DNA of 64,000 bases, taken from the NCBI RefSeq assembly GCF_022808645.1, contig NZ_JAKZKT010000002.1, positions 62,001 to 126,000 on the forward strand, written 5' to 3'. A program made the position numbers and the translations under genes. Origin of the DNA: Bacillus litorisediminis (GTDB lineage Bacteria; Bacillota; Bacilli; Bacillales; JC228). This document shows, in pieces, positions 1-10,322 of this stretch. Positions within the stretch are counted from its first letter, which is position 1, and every line of letters begins with the position of its first letter. The notes below the pieces were generated by a model. The model was not told the origin of the DNA, ran no database searches, and saw nothing but the letters and a program-made list of their open reading frames with translations.

Positions 1-2241
1 GTTCATCCAAAAGAAGTGTATGAACACTTAATTGAGCTAGAACTCGTCAGGGACTGGGATGCACTAGAGGATATTATTCAAAAATTGGTGGCTCTCGGAG
101 ATAAGCTGGGAATTCCTGTATGTGCCACTGGTAATGTTCATTATTTAAATCCGGAAGATCATATTTACCGTGAGATTTTAGTACGCTCTCAAGGCGGCGC
201 CAATCCGCTAAACCGTCATAAGCTGCCAAAAGTTCATTTTAGAACAACCCAGGAAATGCTTGATTCCTTTGCATTTCTAGGTGCGGAAAAGGCCAAAGAA
301 ATTGTGGTTCATAATCCGAATCAGATTGCTGACTTGATTGAAGAAATAAAGCCCATTAAAGACGACCTGTATACACCAAAAATTGAAGGGGCAGAAGAAG
401 AGATTCGGCAAAAGAGCTATGAGATGGCACGAAGTATTTATGGAGAGGAGCTTCCCGAAATTGTCGAAGCCCGCTTAGAAAAAGAATTGAAGAGTATCAT
501 CGGTCACGGCTTTGCCGTTATTTATCTGATTTCTCATAAACTCGTTAAAAAGTCGCTGAATGACGGATACCTTGTTGGTTCACGGGGATCTGTCGGTTCC
601 TCTTTAGTAGCAACTATGACAGAAATTACGGAAGTTAATCCTCTTCCGCCGCATTATGTCTGTCCTAAATGCAAGCATTCCGAATTCTTTAATGACGGTA
701 GTGTCGGATCAGGTTTTGACTTGCCAGATAAAAATTGTCCTGAGTGCGGAGCCTCCTATAAAAAAGATGGACATGATATACCATTTGAAACATTTTTAGG
801 CTTTAAAGGAGATAAAGTTCCCGATATTGATTTGAATTTCTCAGGCGAATATCAGCCCCGGGCCCATAACTATACAAAAGAGTTATTCGGCAAGGATTAC
901 GTCTATCGGGCAGGAACAATCGGTACCGTTGCGGATAAGACAGCCTACGGCTATGTCAAAGGCTATATGAATGACAATAACTTAATGCTACGTAATGCAG
1001 AAATAGACCGGTTAGCTAGAGGCTGCACGGGAGTTAAGAGAACGACAGGCCAGCACCCTGGCGGAATTATCGTTGTTCCGGATTATATGGACATTTATGA
1101 TTTTTCGCCAATCCAATATCCGGCGGATGATAGAAACTCCGAATGGAGAACGACTCATTTTGATTTCCATTCCATCCATGATAATCTGTTAAAACTCGAT
1201 ATTCTCGGACACGATGATCCGACAGTAATCCGGATGCTTCAGGACTTAAGCGGAATTGATCCGAAGACGATTCCGACCGATGATCCGGAAGTGATGAAGA
1301 TTTTCAGCGGAACTGAATCATTAGGAGTAACAGAAGAACAGATTATGTGTAAAACCGGGACACTCGGAATCCCAGAATTCGGGACCCGTTTCGTGCGTCA
1401 AATGTTAGAGGATACGAAACCGACGACATTTTCCGAACTCGTTCAAATTTCAGGTCTTTCCCATGGAACAGATGTATGGCTTGGAAATGCACAGGAGCTA
1501 ATCCATAACGGGACATGTACATTAAGTGAAGTAATCGGTTGTCGTGATGATATAATGGTGTATTTAATTTATCAAGGGTTAGAGCCATCCTTAGCATTTA
1601 AAATCATGGAATCCGTCCGTAAAGGGAAAGGATTAACCCCTGACATGGAAGAGGAAATGAAAAAGAATGGCGTACCTGATTGGTACATTGATTCTTGTAA
1701 AAAAATTAAATACATGTTCCCGAAAGCTCACGCGGCGGCGTATGTATTAATGGCTGTCCGGATTGCATACTTTAAAGTGCATCATCCGCTTTTGTATTAC
1801 GCGACTTACTTTACTGTGAGGGCCGAAGATTTCGATATAGAGGCAATGGCAAGAGGTTCGAACGCAATACGCGCGAGAATTGAAGAAATTCAAGCGAAGG
1901 GACTTGATGCTTCTGCAAAAGAGAAGAATCTGTTAACAGTCCTCGAACTGGCATTGGAGATGTGTGAACGAGGTTTTTCCTTCCAAAGAGTCGATTTATA
2001 CCGGTCTCATGCAAGTGAATTCGTAATTGATGGAAATACTCTAATTCCTCCGTTTAATTCAATCCCAGGTCTTGGGACTAATGCTGCATTAAATATTGTA
2101 AAGGCCCGTGAAGAAGGAGAGTTTCTTTCTAAAGAGGACTTGCAGCAAAGAGGAAAAGTATCTAAAACCATTATGGAATATCTTGAAAGCCAGGGCTGCT
2201 TAGAGTCTCTTCCAGAGCAAAATCAGCTGTCATTGTTTTAA
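1..2241 (+). CDS. polC: DNA polymerase III alpha subunit, PolC type (5' partial)
   Basis: C-terminal 746 residues of the Gram-positive replicative polymerase; the reading frame is already open at base 1, so the N-terminal half (including the proofreading exonuclease) lies outside the window. A zinc-binding pair of CxxC motifs sits at about residues 221-249 of the fragment, and the catalytic [10 protein letters not shown] motif of the palm follows at about 275. A helix-hairpin-helix-like IPGLG segment lies near the end, and the last residues, QLSLF, form a sliding-clamp binding motif. It acts at the replication fork with the DnaN clamp. The next gene is rimP, as in B. subtilis. No frameshift is visible. 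Confidence 0.97.
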   Translation, partial: VHPKEVYEHLIELELVRDWDALEDIIQKLVALGDKLGIPVCATGNVHYLNPEDHIYREILVRSQGGANPLNRHKLPKVHFRTTQEMLDSFAFLGAEKAKEIVVHNPNQIADLIEEIKPIKDDLYTPKIEGAEEEIRQKSYEMARSIYGEELPEIVEARLEKELKSIIGHGFAVIYLISHKLVKKSLNDGYLVGSRGSVGSSLVATMTEITEVNPLPPHYVCPKCKHSEFFNDGSVGSGFDLPDKNCPECGASYKKDGHDIPFETFLGFKGDKVPDIDLNFSGEYQPRAHNYTKELFGKDYVYRAGTIGTVADKTAYGYVKGYMNDNNLMLRNAEIDRLARGCTGVKRTTGQHPGGIIVVPDYMDIYDFSPIQYPADDRNSEWRTTHFDFHSIHDNLLKLDILGHDDPTVIRMLQDLSGIDPKTIPTDDPEVMKIFSGTESLGVTEEQIMCKTGTLGIPEFGTRFVRQMLEDTKPTTFSELVQISGLSHGTDVWLGNAQELIHNGTCTLSEVIGCRDDIMVYLIYQGLEPSLAFKIMESVRKGKGLTPDMEEEMKKNGVPDWYIDSCKKIKYMFPKAHAAAYVLMAVRIAYFKVHHPLLYYATYFTVRAEDFDIEAMARGSNAIRARIEEIQAKGLDASAKEKNLLTVLELALEMCERGFSFQRVDLYRSHASEFVIDGNTLIPPFNSIPGLGTNAALNIVKAREEGEFLSKEDLQQRGKVSKTIMEYLESQGCLESLPEQNQLSLF

Positions 2242-2254
2242 GGAGCCAGCTGCC

Positions 2255-2283
2255 TTGCGTTAAATGCCTGTTTATGGTATATT
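2255..2283 (+). promoter_or_regulatory. candidate sigma-A promoter of the rimP-nusA-infB operon
   Basis: TTGCGT (2255-2260) and TATATT (2278-2283) are separated by 17 bp, just after polC. The -35 matches poorly, so this is a candidate only. Confidence 0.4.
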
Positions 2284-2317
2284 TCAATTGGTAATACTAT
2301 GATTAAACGATCGGACC

Positions 2318-2339
2318 AAGAGTGGGGCAACCCACTCTT
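2318..2339 (+). terminator. hairpin between polC and rimP
   Basis: A perfect 9-bp stem (AAGAGTGGG / CCCACTCTT) with a GCAA tetraloop, followed by a weakly T-rich stretch. It may end polC transcription, or it may be a leader element of the rimP operon, since the candidate promoter lies upstream of it. Confidence 0.55.
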
Positions 2340-2443
2340 TCGTATTGTTGCAAAACTTTTTGTGGAAAAATAACCTTACAAGATGTGTTTGATTTATCAA
2401 AAGATAAATGGAACAGCTGACATAAAAGTAAGGAGGGAACATG

Positions 2444-2914
2444 ATGAGCAAGGTAACGGAAATAGTTGAAAGCTTAAGCTTACCCATTTTAGAACAATTA
2501 CAGTTAGAGCTTGTTGATATTGAATACGTAAAGGAAGGTCCCAATTGGTTTCTTCGTCTTTATGTAGATAAAGATACAGGTGTCGACATCGAAGAATGTG
2601 GTATTGTTAGTGAAAGGCTTAGCGAGAAGCTGGATGAAGTTGATCCGATTACGCACCCTTATTTTCTGGAAGTTTCTTCACCAGGTGCGGAAAGACCATT
2701 GAAGAAGCCTGAACATTTTCAAAAGGCGATTGGTAAACATGTACATATCAAAACATATGAACCAATTGATAATGAAAAAGTGTTTGAAGGAAAACTTGTG
2801 TCCTTCGATGGCAATGAGTTAACTGTTGAATACAAGGTGAAAACAAAAGCGAAAACCGTAACCATTCCTCTTGAAAAAGTGGCCAAAGCAAGACTGGCGG
2901 TTACATTTTCGTAA
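2444..2914 (+). CDS. rimP: ribosome maturation factor RimP
   Basis: Cytoplasmic 30S maturation factor of 156 residues. The family signature [12 protein letters not shown] lies mid-protein, after the N-terminal domain with DIEECG; the C-terminal SH3-like domain ends in ARLAVTFS as in B. subtilis YlxS. Two ATGs are adjacent (2441 and 2444). The second is chosen because it gives 7 bases from the AGGAGGG site and matches the MSK start of the family. It is the first gene of the nusA-infB operon. Confidence 0.95.
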   Translation: MSKVTEIVESLSLPILEQLQLELVDIEYVKEGPNWFLRLYVDKDTGVDIEECGIVSERLSEKLDEVDPITHPYFLEVSSPGAERPLKKPEHFQKAIGKHVHIKTYEPIDNEKVFEGKLVSFDGNELTVEYKVKTKAKTVTIPLEKVAKARLAVTFS

Positions 2915-2982
2915 TAGGTCAGATGCTCTTTATCTGACCATCATGAACTTACGCTTTTCCAAATTGAAGGGGGATGTATGAG

Positions 2983-4122
2983 ATGAGCAGTGAATTGTTA
3001 GACGCGTTAACGCTGCTTGAAAAAGAAAAAGGAATTTCAAGAGATGTTATTGTTGAAGCCATCGAAGCTGCTTTAGTATCAGCGTATCGAAGAAATTTCA
3101 ACCAAGCTCAAAACGTCAGAGTGGATTTAAATCTTGAAAAAGGAACTATGCGTGTTTTTGCTAGAAAAGAAGTTGTAGAATCCGTAGAGGATCCGCGCCT
3201 TGAAATCTCATTAGATGATGCAAAAGAACTTAGTCCCAATTATGAAATTGGGGATGTTGTTGAATTAGAGGTTACGCCTCGAAATTTTGGAAGAATTGCA
3301 GCGCAAACAGCAAAACAAGTGGTGACACAAAGAGTACGAGAGGCGGAAAGAGGCATTATTTACTCTGAATTTGCTGACCGGGAAGAGGACATTATGACTG
3401 GGATTGTCCAGAGACAAGACGGAAAATTCACATATGTTGCTTTAGGTAAGATAGAAGCGTTACTTCCTTTCAGCGAACAAATGCCCAATGAAACATATGA
3501 ACCTCATACTCGTATGAAAGTGTTCATAACAAAAGTAGAAAAGACCACGAAGGGTCCGCAAATTTTTGTATCTCGAACACATCCGGGTCTTCTAAAAAGA
3601 CTGTTTGAAATTGAAGTTCCTGAGATTTTTGACGGGACAGTTGAGATTATGTCAGTCGCCCGTGAAGCAGGAGATCGCTCCAAGATTTCCGTTCATGCGG
3701 ATAATCCTGAAGTTGATCCAGTAGGGGCTTGTGTAGGACCTAAAGGAGCTCGGGTTCAGGCCATAGTCAATGAATTAAAAGGCGAAAAAATCGATATTGT
3801 GAAATGGTCTGAAGATCCGGTTGAGTTTGTTGCCAATGCGTTAAGTCCTTCTAAAGTATTAGATGTTATTGTCGATGAAGATGAAAAGGCGACGACTGTT
3901 ATCGTTCCGGATTACCAGCTTTCGCTCGCAATCGGAAAACGCGGTCAAAATGCTAGATTAGCTGCAAAGCTGACAGGCTGGAAGATCGATATTAAAAGTG
4001 AAACTGATGCTAGAGAGTTAGGTATTTATCCGCGGGCACATGCTGAAAATTTTGACTCATCTTTTGAAGATGATGAATACGATGATTACGATGATTTTGA
4101 TGATGTAATAGAAGAAGAATAA
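2983..4122 (+). CDS. nusA: transcription termination/antitermination factor NusA
   Basis: RNA polymerase-associated factor controlling pausing, termination and antitermination. It has 379 residues: N-terminal polymerase-binding domain, an S1 domain (about 135-200), and two KH domains with GPKG and GKRG loops (about 245-345). It ends in an acidic tail rich in Asp and Glu, and lacks the AR1/AR2 repeats of E. coli NusA, as usual for Firmicutes. ATG 2983 is preferred over 2974 because the AAGGGGG site is about 9 bases away and the family begins MSSELLDAL. Confidence 0.97.
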   Translation: MSSELLDALTLLEKEKGISRDVIVEAIEAALVSAYRRNFNQAQNVRVDLNLEKGTMRVFARKEVVESVEDPRLEISLDDAKELSPNYEIGDVVELEVTPRNFGRIAAQTAKQVVTQRVREAERGIIYSEFADREEDIMTGIVQRQDGKFTYVALGKIEALLPFSEQMPNETYEPHTRMKVFITKVEKTTKGPQIFVSRTHPGLLKRLFEIEVPEIFDGTVEIMSVAREAGDRSKISVHADNPEVDPVGACVGPKGARVQAIVNELKGEKIDIVKWSEDPVEFVANALSPSKVLDVIVDEDEKATTVIVPDYQLSLAIGKRGQNARLAAKLTGWKIDIKSETDARELGIYPRAHAENFDSSFEDDEYDDYDDFDDVIEEE

Positions 4123-4144
4123 TCACATAAAGAGGTGAATGGTG

Positions 4145-4417
4145 ATGGCTGTCAAAAAAAAGATCCCTCTCAGAAAATGTGTTGCGACAGGTGAAATGAA
4201 ACCAAAGAAAGAGATGATCCGTGTCGTCCGGTCTAAGGAAGGATTGGTTGAAGTCGATCCAACCGGGAAAAAGTCTGGCAGAGGTGCTTATCTTTCAAAA
4301 ACAAAAGAAGCAGTGGAAACTGCAAAAAAGAAAAACATTCTTGCCCATCACCTAGAAGCAACCGTGCCAGATGAAGTGTACGATGAACTCTTGAAATTTG
4401 TTGAAAAGGAGAGCTAG
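4145..4417 (+). CDS. ylxR: YlxR/RnpM family RNA-binding protein
   Basis: Small basic protein (90 residues) with the family core IPLRKCVATGE, followed by a DPTGKKSGRGAYL loop that belongs to the nucleic-acid binding surface of this fold. In B. subtilis the homologue has been reported to bind RNase P RNA and modulate its activity (name RnpM); whether that holds here is inferred. It lies between nusA and ylxQ. ATG 4145 is chosen among three in-frame starts because it stands 7 bases after AGAGGTG. Confidence 0.9.
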   Translation: MAVKKKIPLRKCVATGEMKPKKEMIRVVRSKEGLVEVDPTGKKSGRGAYLSKTKEAVETAKKKNILAHHLEATVPDEVYDELLKFVEKES

Positions 4418-4424
4418 TCTCTTC

Positions 4425-4733
4425 ATGACTCAGAACAATTGGATGTCTTTATTGGGACTTGCAAACCGTGCAAGAAAAGTAGTCTCAGGCGAAGAAAGTG
4501 TGATACAGGAAGTTAGGAGAGGTAAGGCAAAGCTAGTCCTATTAGCAAAAGATGCTTCCGACAATACAATGAAAAAAGTGCTCGATAAATGCAAATATTA
4601 TCAGGTCCCTGTTTGTATTGTGGAAAGCCGTGAACAATTAGGCCACTCCATCGGTAAGCCTGCACGGGTTATAGTATGTGTCACGGATGGGGGGTTTGCA
4701 AATAGTGTAAGGGGACTGCTTGAGGAAATTTAG
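4425..4733 (+). CDS. ylxQ: L7Ae-family ribosomal protein-like YlxQ
   Basis: 102-residue member of the L7Ae/L30e/S12e/Gadd45 family, which binds kink-turn RNAs. The GLANRARKVVSGEE start and the VTDGGFA segment are characteristic. Its first codon lies just after the ylxR stop; the ribosome site (AAGGAG, in the ylxR 3' end) is rather distant, suggesting translational coupling. The cellular target is not known with certainty. Confidence 0.9.
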   Translation: MTQNNWMSLLGLANRARKVVSGEESVIQEVRRGKAKLVLLAKDASDNTMKKVLDKCKYYQVPVCIVESREQLGHSIGKPARVIVCVTDGGFANSVRGLLEEI

Positions 4734-4748
4734 CGGGGGTGAAGTATT

Positions 4749-7004
4749 ATGACGAAATTGCGTGTTTATGAATACGCTAAAAAACATAAACTTTCAAGTA
4801 AGGTTATAATCGAAAAATTAAAAGAGATAAATATTGAGGTATCTAACCATATGTCAACAATAGATGAAGCAGCCATTCAAAAGTTAGAGGCCGCCTTAAA
4901 GCCAAACACGGGTGGGGAAACGAAAAAGCCAAATCATGGAGCACCAAAACCAAAGCAAAATCCAGAACCAGTAAAACAACAAAAGATAGAGCCAGCTCCA
5001 GTTTCAAAAAAAGGTATTATTGAAGACGAAGATGATGATTTAACTCCACGCAAAGTGAAGGTTAAAACAGTTCCAAAACCTCGAGAAGGAAAGAAACACG
5101 AAAACGAAAACATAAAGAAGGAATCGAAGGTTTTGTCAAAAGGGAAGCCAAATAACAAAAAACAGGTAGGCGGCAAGAATTCCGGAAAAGGAGGCAACCA
5201 ATTCCGTGAACAGCAAGCCCAGCAGCCGGTTAAGAAAAAAGAAAAAGAACTCCCAAGCAAAATTACTTTCAAAGAATCTTTAACGGTTGCAGAGCTTGCG
5301 AAAAAGCTGCACCGTGAACCTTCTGAAATTATTAAGAAGCTATTTATGCTAGGAGTTATGGCTACTATTAACCAATCACTTGACAAAGATGCGATTGAAT
5401 TAGTTGCAGCTGAGTACAATGTCGAAGTGGAAGAAGAGTTTGATATCGATATTACTGATTTAACAGTCTATATGACGGAAGATTCACAAGAAGAATTACA
5501 GGAGCGTCCTCCAGTCGTAACAATTATGGGTCACGTAGACCATGGGAAGACAACCTTGCTTGATTCAATCCGTCATACAAAGGTAACGGCAGGAGAAGCT
5601 GGAGGAATAACCCAGCACATCGGTGCCTATCAAATTGAATTAAATGGGAAAAAGATTACATTCCTAGATACACCAGGACACGCTGCGTTTACAACCATGC
5701 GTGCACGCGGTGCCCAGGTAACTGATATTACCATTATCGTGGTAGCTGCAGATGATGGCGTGATGCCGCAAACGGTAGAAGCGATCAACCATGCAAAAGC
5801 AGCGAAGGTTCCCATTATCGTAGCTGTAAACAAAATGGATAAGCCTACTGCCAATCCTGACCGAGTCATGCAAGAATTAACCGAGCATGGACTGATTCCA
5901 GAGGATTGGGGCGGTGACACAATCTTTGTTCAATTGTCAGCTCTTTCTGGTGAGGGGATTGATAACCTGCTTGAAATGATTGTTCTGGTCAGCGAAATGG
6001 AAGAACTCAAAGCGAATCCAGACCGCAATGCATATGGAACGGTGATTGAAGCACAGCTAGATAAAGGAAGAGGGTCAGTTGCGACCTTACTTGTACAAAA
6101 CGGTACCCTGCGCGTGGGAGATCCAATCGTAGTAGGAAACACGTATGGACGTGTGAGAGCCATGGTCAATGATCTCGGCCGCAGAGTAAAAGAAGCAGGT
6201 CCATCAACTCCAGTCGAAATTACAGGGTTAAATGATGTACCTCAAGCTGGTGACCGTTTTGTTGTATTTGATGATGAAAAAACGGCCCGTCAGGTAGGAG
6301 AAGCAAGAGCACAACAAGCGATACAGGCACAGCGCAGTGAAAAGTCAAAGATTACCCTTGAAAATCTTTTTGAACAAATGAAACAAGGGGAAGTAAAAGA
6401 TCTAAATGTTGTAATTAAGGCGGATGTTCAAGGATCCGCTGAAGCCTTAGCCGCCTCACTGCAAAAAATTGATGTAGAAGGAGTAAATGTCAGAATCGTT
6501 CACTCTGGTGTAGGTGCGATTAATGAATCTGATATTATTTTAGCTTCCGCATCTAACGCAATTGTGGTGGGCTTCAATGTTCGCCCAGATGCAAACGCAA
6601 AACGAGCTGCAGAGGCAGAAAATGTGGAAATTCGTCTTCACCGCATTATCTATAAAGTGATTGAAGAAATTGAAGCCGCTATGAAGGGAATGCTTGACCC
6701 TGAATACGAGGAAAAAGTAATCGGTCAGGCTGAAGTACGGACTACGTTCAAAGTCTCCAAAATTGGAACAATTGCAGGAAGCTATGTGACAGACGGTAAA
6801 ATTACAAGAGATTCTGGAGTCCGTTTAATTCGTAACGGAGTCGTCATCTTTGAAGGTGAAATCGATGCATTAAAACGATTCAAAGATGATGTAAAAGAAG
6901 TGTCTCAAGGTTATGAATGCGGAATAACAATCCGAAACTTTAACGATATTAAAGAAGGAGATGTTATTGAAGCATTTGTGATGGAAGAAGTGGAAAGAGC
7001 TTGA
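4749..7004 (+). CDS. infB: translation initiation factor IF-2
   Basis: GTPase that places initiator tRNA on the 30S subunit. 751 residues: an N-terminal IF2N domain, a long low-complexity basic linker (about 50-165), a second IF2N domain, then the G domain with GHVDHGKT (about 260), DTPGHAAF and NKMD. The C-terminal EF-Tu-like domains II and IV and the [11 protein letters not shown] region follow. The stop codon overlaps the TTG start of ylxP (TTGA). Confidence 0.98.
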   Translation: MTKLRVYEYAKKHKLSSKVIIEKLKEINIEVSNHMSTIDEAAIQKLEAALKPNTGGETKKPNHGAPKPKQNPEPVKQQKIEPAPVSKKGIIEDEDDDLTPRKVKVKTVPKPREGKKHENENIKKESKVLSKGKPNNKKQVGGKNSGKGGNQFREQQAQQPVKKKEKELPSKITFKESLTVAELAKKLHREPSEIIKKLFMLGVMATINQSLDKDAIELVAAEYNVEVEEEFDIDITDLTVYMTEDSQEELQERPPVVTIMGHVDHGKTTLLDSIRHTKVTAGEAGGITQHIGAYQIELNGKKITFLDTPGHAAFTTMRARGAQVTDITIIVVAADDGVMPQTVEAINHAKAAKVPIIVAVNKMDKPTANPDRVMQELTEHGLIPEDWGGDTIFVQLSALSGEGIDNLLEMIVLVSEMEELKANPDRNAYGTVIEAQLDKGRGSVATLLVQNGTLRVGDPIVVGNTYGRVRAMVNDLGRRVKEAGPSTPVEITGLNDVPQAGDRFVVFDDEKTARQVGEARAQQAIQAQRSEKSKITLENLFEQMKQGEVKDLNVVIKADVQGSAEALAASLQKIDVEGVNVRIVHSGVGAINESDIILASASNAIVVGFNVRPDANAKRAAEAENVEIRLHRIIYKVIEEIEAAMKGMLDPEYEEKVIGQAEVRTTFKVSKIGTIAGSYVTDGKITRDSGVRLIRNGVVIFEGEIDALKRFKDDVKEVSQGYECGITIRNFNDIKEGDVIEAFVMEEVERA

Positions 7005-7279
7005 TTGTAAGTGCTTCTGTCGAATGTTTGATTTATGACGCCCGCTCCCTGAAAGAGAAGCGGGCGGTTTTGCAAAGAATCATGACAAGGCTGAAGCAAA
7101 CGTTTAACATTGCAGTGGCAGAAGTGGACCATCAAGATGTCTGGCAGCGGACTACCATTGCTATTGTTACAGTGAACTCATCAAATGTAACAGCTGAAAA
7201 AGAAATCCAGCGAGCCTTACAATTTATTGACTCTTTTCCCGAAATTGAACGGACTGTCACTCATATAGAACGGTTATAA
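7001..7279 (+). CDS. ylxP: DUF503 protein YlxP
   Basis: 92-residue conserved protein that sits between infB and rbfA across Bacilli. Hallmarks are [16 protein letters not shown] and [13 protein letters not shown] is the likely start and overlaps the infB stop codon by the TTGA arrangement, indicating translational coupling. A role in ribosome assembly is only inferred from the position. Confidence 0.9.
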   Translation: MIVSASVECLIYDARSLKEKRAVLQRIMTRLKQTFNIAVAEVDHQDVWQRTTIAIVTVNSSNVTAEKEIQRALQFIDSFPEIERTVTHIERL

Positions 7280-7295
7280 CCTCGAGGTGATTAGG

Positions 7296-7661
7296 ATGAG
7301 TTTTAGAGCCAATAGAGTCGCAGAACAAATGAAGAAAGAGCTGGGGGATATTATTGGACGAAAAATAAAGGACCCGCGTATCGGATTTGTGACGGTAACT
7401 GATGTACGTGTAACCGGTGACCTTCAGCAGGCAAAAGTATATATTTCGATTCTGGGTGATGAAGAAAAGAAACAGGATTCTTTAAAAGCTCTGGCGAAAG
7501 CCAAAGGCTTTATCCGAACTGAAATCGGACAAAGAATTCGTCTTCGTAAAACGCCCGAGCTGCTATTTGAAGTGGATGAAGCAATGGAATATGGGAACCG
7601 GATTGAAAGTCTGCTTCATGAATTGAAAAAAGAAGATGAAAACGAGAAGGAAGACAATTAG
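7296..7661 (+). CDS. rbfA: 30S ribosome-binding factor RbfA
   Basis: Cold-shock associated 16S rRNA maturation factor, 121 residues, KH-like fold. The [19 protein letters not shown] segment and the [13 protein letters not shown] motif are diagnostic. ATG 7296 follows GAGGTG by 6 bases and gives the usual MSFRANR start. The highly charged tail ends within the stem of the following terminator. Confidence 0.96.
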   Translation: MSFRANRVAEQMKKELGDIIGRKIKDPRIGFVTVTDVRVTGDLQQAKVYISILGDEEKKQDSLKALAKAKGFIRTEIGQRIRLRKTPELLFEVDEAMEYGNRIESLLHELKKEDENEKEDN

Positions 7662-7686
7662 GATTGGTTAGGCCCAATCCTTTTTG
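7661..7686 (+). terminator. terminator after rbfA
   Basis: Stem GGATTGG / CCAATCC with a short loop, followed by TTTTTG. It ends the rimP-rbfA operon. Confidence 0.8.
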
Positions 7687-7752
7687 TTTGTGGCTATTTT
7701 CTAAAAGATTGTTGTTTATTACTGATACATTTTTGATGAGATAAGCATAATA

Positions 7753-7890
7753 GCAGTTGAAGTACACGAAGACTTCTGCAGGAAAAGCGGGCCAGGCGAA
7801 ACCCCACTGCGAGGTACGAGCAACGAAACGTCAGTGGAGTTCGAGGAGGCTAAGCTGTCGCCCGCGGAAAGCGAAGAGTATTTTAACTGC
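7753..7890. repeat. 138-bp multi-stem intergenic repeat element before truB
   Basis: The rbfA-truB gap (about 300 bases) contains a strongly folded block with no ORF. An outer 13-bp stem joins GCAGTTGAAGTAC (7753-7765) to GTATTTTAACTGC (7878-7890) through two G-U pairs. Inside it, CTTC pairs with GAAG, GCGGGC with GCCCGC and CCACTG with CAGTGG, giving a nested, branched shape. It is GC-richer than its surroundings. From general familiarity it resembles structured intergenic repeats of other Bacillus genomes. Confidence 0.6.
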
Positions 7891-7979
7891 AGTGCTTTCA
7901 GCGATAAACTATTGAAAACAGCCTTGATGTAAATATGTAATGTATATGAGGATATGGGTTTAAAGGAGCTGAGTAAAAC

Positions 7980-8891
7980 TTGGACGGAGTGTTGCCTCTT
8001 TATAAACCAAAAGGAATGACTTCACACGATTGTGTGAATCGGCTGCGTAAAATTTTTCAGACCAAAAAAGTTGGACATACTGGTACATTAGATCCGGATG
8101 TAACAGGTGTGTTGCCGATATGTATAGGCGGTGCCACTAGAATAAGTGAATACCTGTTAAATAGTCCGAAAGGGTATGAAGGTGAAGTTACCCTTGGCAA
8201 AGCAACGACAACAGAAGATGCATCAGGAGAGGTTGTTGCAGAAAACATCATATCCTCCGTAACGAGGCAAGAGATTGAACATGCAATGAAGCAATTAACG
8301 GGAACCTTTATTCAAGTCCCTCCCATGTATTCTGCTGTTAAAGTGAATGGCAAAAAGCTGTATGAATATGCACGGGAAGGGAAAGAAGTGGAGCGGCCAA
8401 AGCGGGAAATTACCGTTTATAACTGGACGCTTGATAGTGAGGAAGAGATATTTGAAGGTCCCTATCCGAGTTTTCGCTTTACAGTCCACTGCAGTAAGGG
8501 GACCTATGTCCGAACTTTGGCAGTAATGATCGGTGAGGCATTAGGTGTTCCAGCGTTTATGTCTGACTTAAAAAGGACAAAATCTGCAATTTTTACGCTG
8601 GAAGATTGTAAAACCTTTGAAGAGATTGAAGCTGCGAAAGAAAGAGATGAACTCGCATCCCTTTTAGTTCCTATTTCTGAAGCCTTATCTGATTTGCCCA
8701 AATTTATAATCCATGATACATTAGCAAGTAAAGTGCAAAATGGATTGGTATTAGAAAAAGAACAGCTTTCCTTTTATAAAGGAGAAGAAACCTTTTTGTT
8801 CGTAGATGAATCCGGTAATGCCATAGCTATATATCGAGTCCATCCGACTAAGCCAAATCTGCTAAAGCCTGAAAAGGTATTTCATTTTTAA
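7980..8891 (+). CDS. truB: tRNA pseudouridine-55 synthase
   Basis: Converts uridine 55 of the tRNA T-loop to pseudouridine. 303 residues. The family motif GHTGTLDPDVTGVL carries the catalytic Asp at about residue 38; the C-terminal PUA-like end is present. Start is TTG 7980, 11 bases after AAGGAG, since no ATG precedes the conserved LPLYKPKGMTSHD start. ribF follows 23 bases downstream. Confidence 0.96.
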   Translation: MDGVLPLYKPKGMTSHDCVNRLRKIFQTKKVGHTGTLDPDVTGVLPICIGGATRISEYLLNSPKGYEGEVTLGKATTTEDASGEVVAENIISSVTRQEIEHAMKQLTGTFIQVPPMYSAVKVNGKKLYEYAREGKEVERPKREITVYNWTLDSEEEIFEGPYPSFRFTVHCSKGTYVRTLAVMIGEALGVPAFMSDLKRTKSAIFTLEDCKTFEEIEAAKERDELASLLVPISEALSDLPKFIIHDTLASKVQNGLVLEKEQLSFYKGEETFLFVDESGNAIAIYRVHPTKPNLLKPEKVFHF

Positions 8892-8914
8892 GAGAGATAA
8901 AGGAGTAGGAGACA

Positions 8915-9850
8915 TTGGAAGTCATTGCTTTACATTATCCCCATACTATGAAAAAAGAAGATTTTCCAAAGCTAGCTCTAGCTCTTGGATATTTTGACGG
9001 GGTTCATCTAGGTCATCAAAAGGTGATTCAAACCGCTGTTAACTATGCAAAAGAACATCAAATCAAAAGTGCGGTTATGACATTTGATCCGCACCCAATC
9101 GTTGTTCTTAAAAAGTCGAGCCATATAGATATGATTACATCATTAGAACAGAAAATAGAATTGATCCGCTCTTTAGGCGTAGATCACGTATTCGTCGTAA
9201 GTTTTACAAAAGAGTTTGCCAATTTAGAACCTCAAGAATTTGTCGATCAATATCTGATTGGATTAAATGTTCAGCATGTTGTAGCCGGGTTTGATTACAC
9301 ATATGGCCGGCTCGGCAAGGGAACAATGGCAACTCTGCCGGTGCACTCAAGGGGACAATTTACCCAAACAACGGTAGAAAAGTTAGAAAAGGATGGAATA
9401 AAAGTAAGCTCATCCGCGATTCGCAGCTTCTTACTAAACGGTGAGTTGGAAAAGGTCAGGGAGTTTTTAGGCCGATATTTTTCCGTGCATGGCAAAGTTG
9501 TTCATGGCAAGAAGCGGGGAAGACAGCTTGGGTTCCCGACAGCGAACATCCGTCTTGACGATGAAACGTTAAAGCCTCCTGTAGGAGTATACGCAGTAAA
9601 GGTTTTGGTTCATAATAAATGGTATGTGGGTGCCTGTAATTTTGGCTATAATATCACATTCGAAGATGGTCCGTTAGAACCGCAGGCAGAAGTCTATATT
9701 ATAGATTTTTCAGGGGATATTTACGGGGAAACCATCGTGGTTGAATGGCATAAACGGCTACGGAATGAGCTCAAATTCGCCAATCTCGATGACCTGATTA
9801 CGCAAATCAGACAAGATGTGGAAGATGCAAAAGCCGTATTTCAAAACTAA
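8915..9850 (+). CDS. ribF: bifunctional riboflavin kinase / FAD synthetase
   Basis: Makes FMN from riboflavin and FAD from FMN. 311 residues: an N-terminal nucleotidyl-transferase domain (LALGYFDGVHLGHQKV; MTFDPHP) and a C-terminal riboflavin kinase domain (GKKRGRQLGFPTANI; GVYAVKV). TTG start 8915 follows AAGGAG by 9 bases. Called ribC in B. subtilis. Cotranscribed with truB by spacing. Confidence 0.96.
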   Translation: MEVIALHYPHTMKKEDFPKLALALGYFDGVHLGHQKVIQTAVNYAKEHQIKSAVMTFDPHPIVVLKKSSHIDMITSLEQKIELIRSLGVDHVFVVSFTKEFANLEPQEFVDQYLIGLNVQHVVAGFDYTYGRLGKGTMATLPVHSRGQFTQTTVEKLEKDGIKVSSSAIRSFLLNGELEKVREFLGRYFSVHGKVVHGKKRGRQLGFPTANIRLDDETLKPPVGVYAVKVLVHNKWYVGACNFGYNITFEDGPLEPQAEVYIIDFSGDIYGETIVVEWHKRLRNELKFANLDDLITQIRQDVEDAKAVFQN

Positions 9851-9899
9851 TCTATAAATTATTTATAGCCCTAAAGCAGCTATAATAGTAAGCATAGAC

Positions 9900-9928
9900 T
9901 TGATTTTTTGCTGAGATAATAGTATGCT
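9900..9928 (+). promoter_or_regulatory. candidate rpsO promoter
   Basis: TTGATT and TATGCT separated by 17 bp, leaving a leader of roughly 85 bases before rpsO that could carry the S15 autoregulatory structure known in Bacillaceae. The fold itself was not resolved by eye. Confidence 0.4.
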
Positions 9929-10020
9929 ATGAAACGTAGTATTTTGAACCTTTGCTTGGCAATTCGACTCACCAACGATTGCTCGGTAATTGGGGATTTT
10001 TAGATTAGGAGGTGAAAAGG

Positions 10021-10290
10021 ATGGCAATCACTCAAGAACGCAAACGCCAATTGATTGAAGAGTACAAAACTCACGAAAATGACACTGGTTCTCCAGAAGT
10101 TCAAATCGCTGTCCTAACGGAAGAGATCAACAACTTGAACGAACATTTACGTACGCATAAAAAAGATCACCATTCACGTCGTGGTCTTATGAAGATGGTT
10201 GGTAGACGCCGTAATCTATTAACATATCTTCGCAACAAGGATGTTCAACGTTACCGTGAGCTTATTAATAAGCTTGGTTTACGTAGATAA
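10021..10290 (+). CDS. rpsO: 30S ribosomal protein S15
   Basis: 89 residues, the usual length. Contains [22 protein letters not shown] and the 16S rRNA-contacting helices to the end. ATG 10021 (MAITQE) lies after a strong AGGAGGTG site; an upstream in-frame ATG at 10012 falls inside the ribosome site and is rejected. Stands alone between two terminated units. Confidence 0.98.
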   Translation: MAITQERKRQLIEEYKTHENDTGSPEVQIAVLTEEINNLNEHLRTHKKDHHSRRGLMKMVGRRRNLLTYLRNKDVQRYRELINKLGLRR

Positions 10291-10296
10291 ACAGCG

Positions 10297-10322
10297 AAAG
10301 CGGGATTATTCCCGCTTTTTCT
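10297..10322 (+). terminator. terminator after rpsO
   Basis: Stem AAAGCGGGA / TCCCGCTTT around TTAT, followed by a T tract. Confidence 0.85.
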
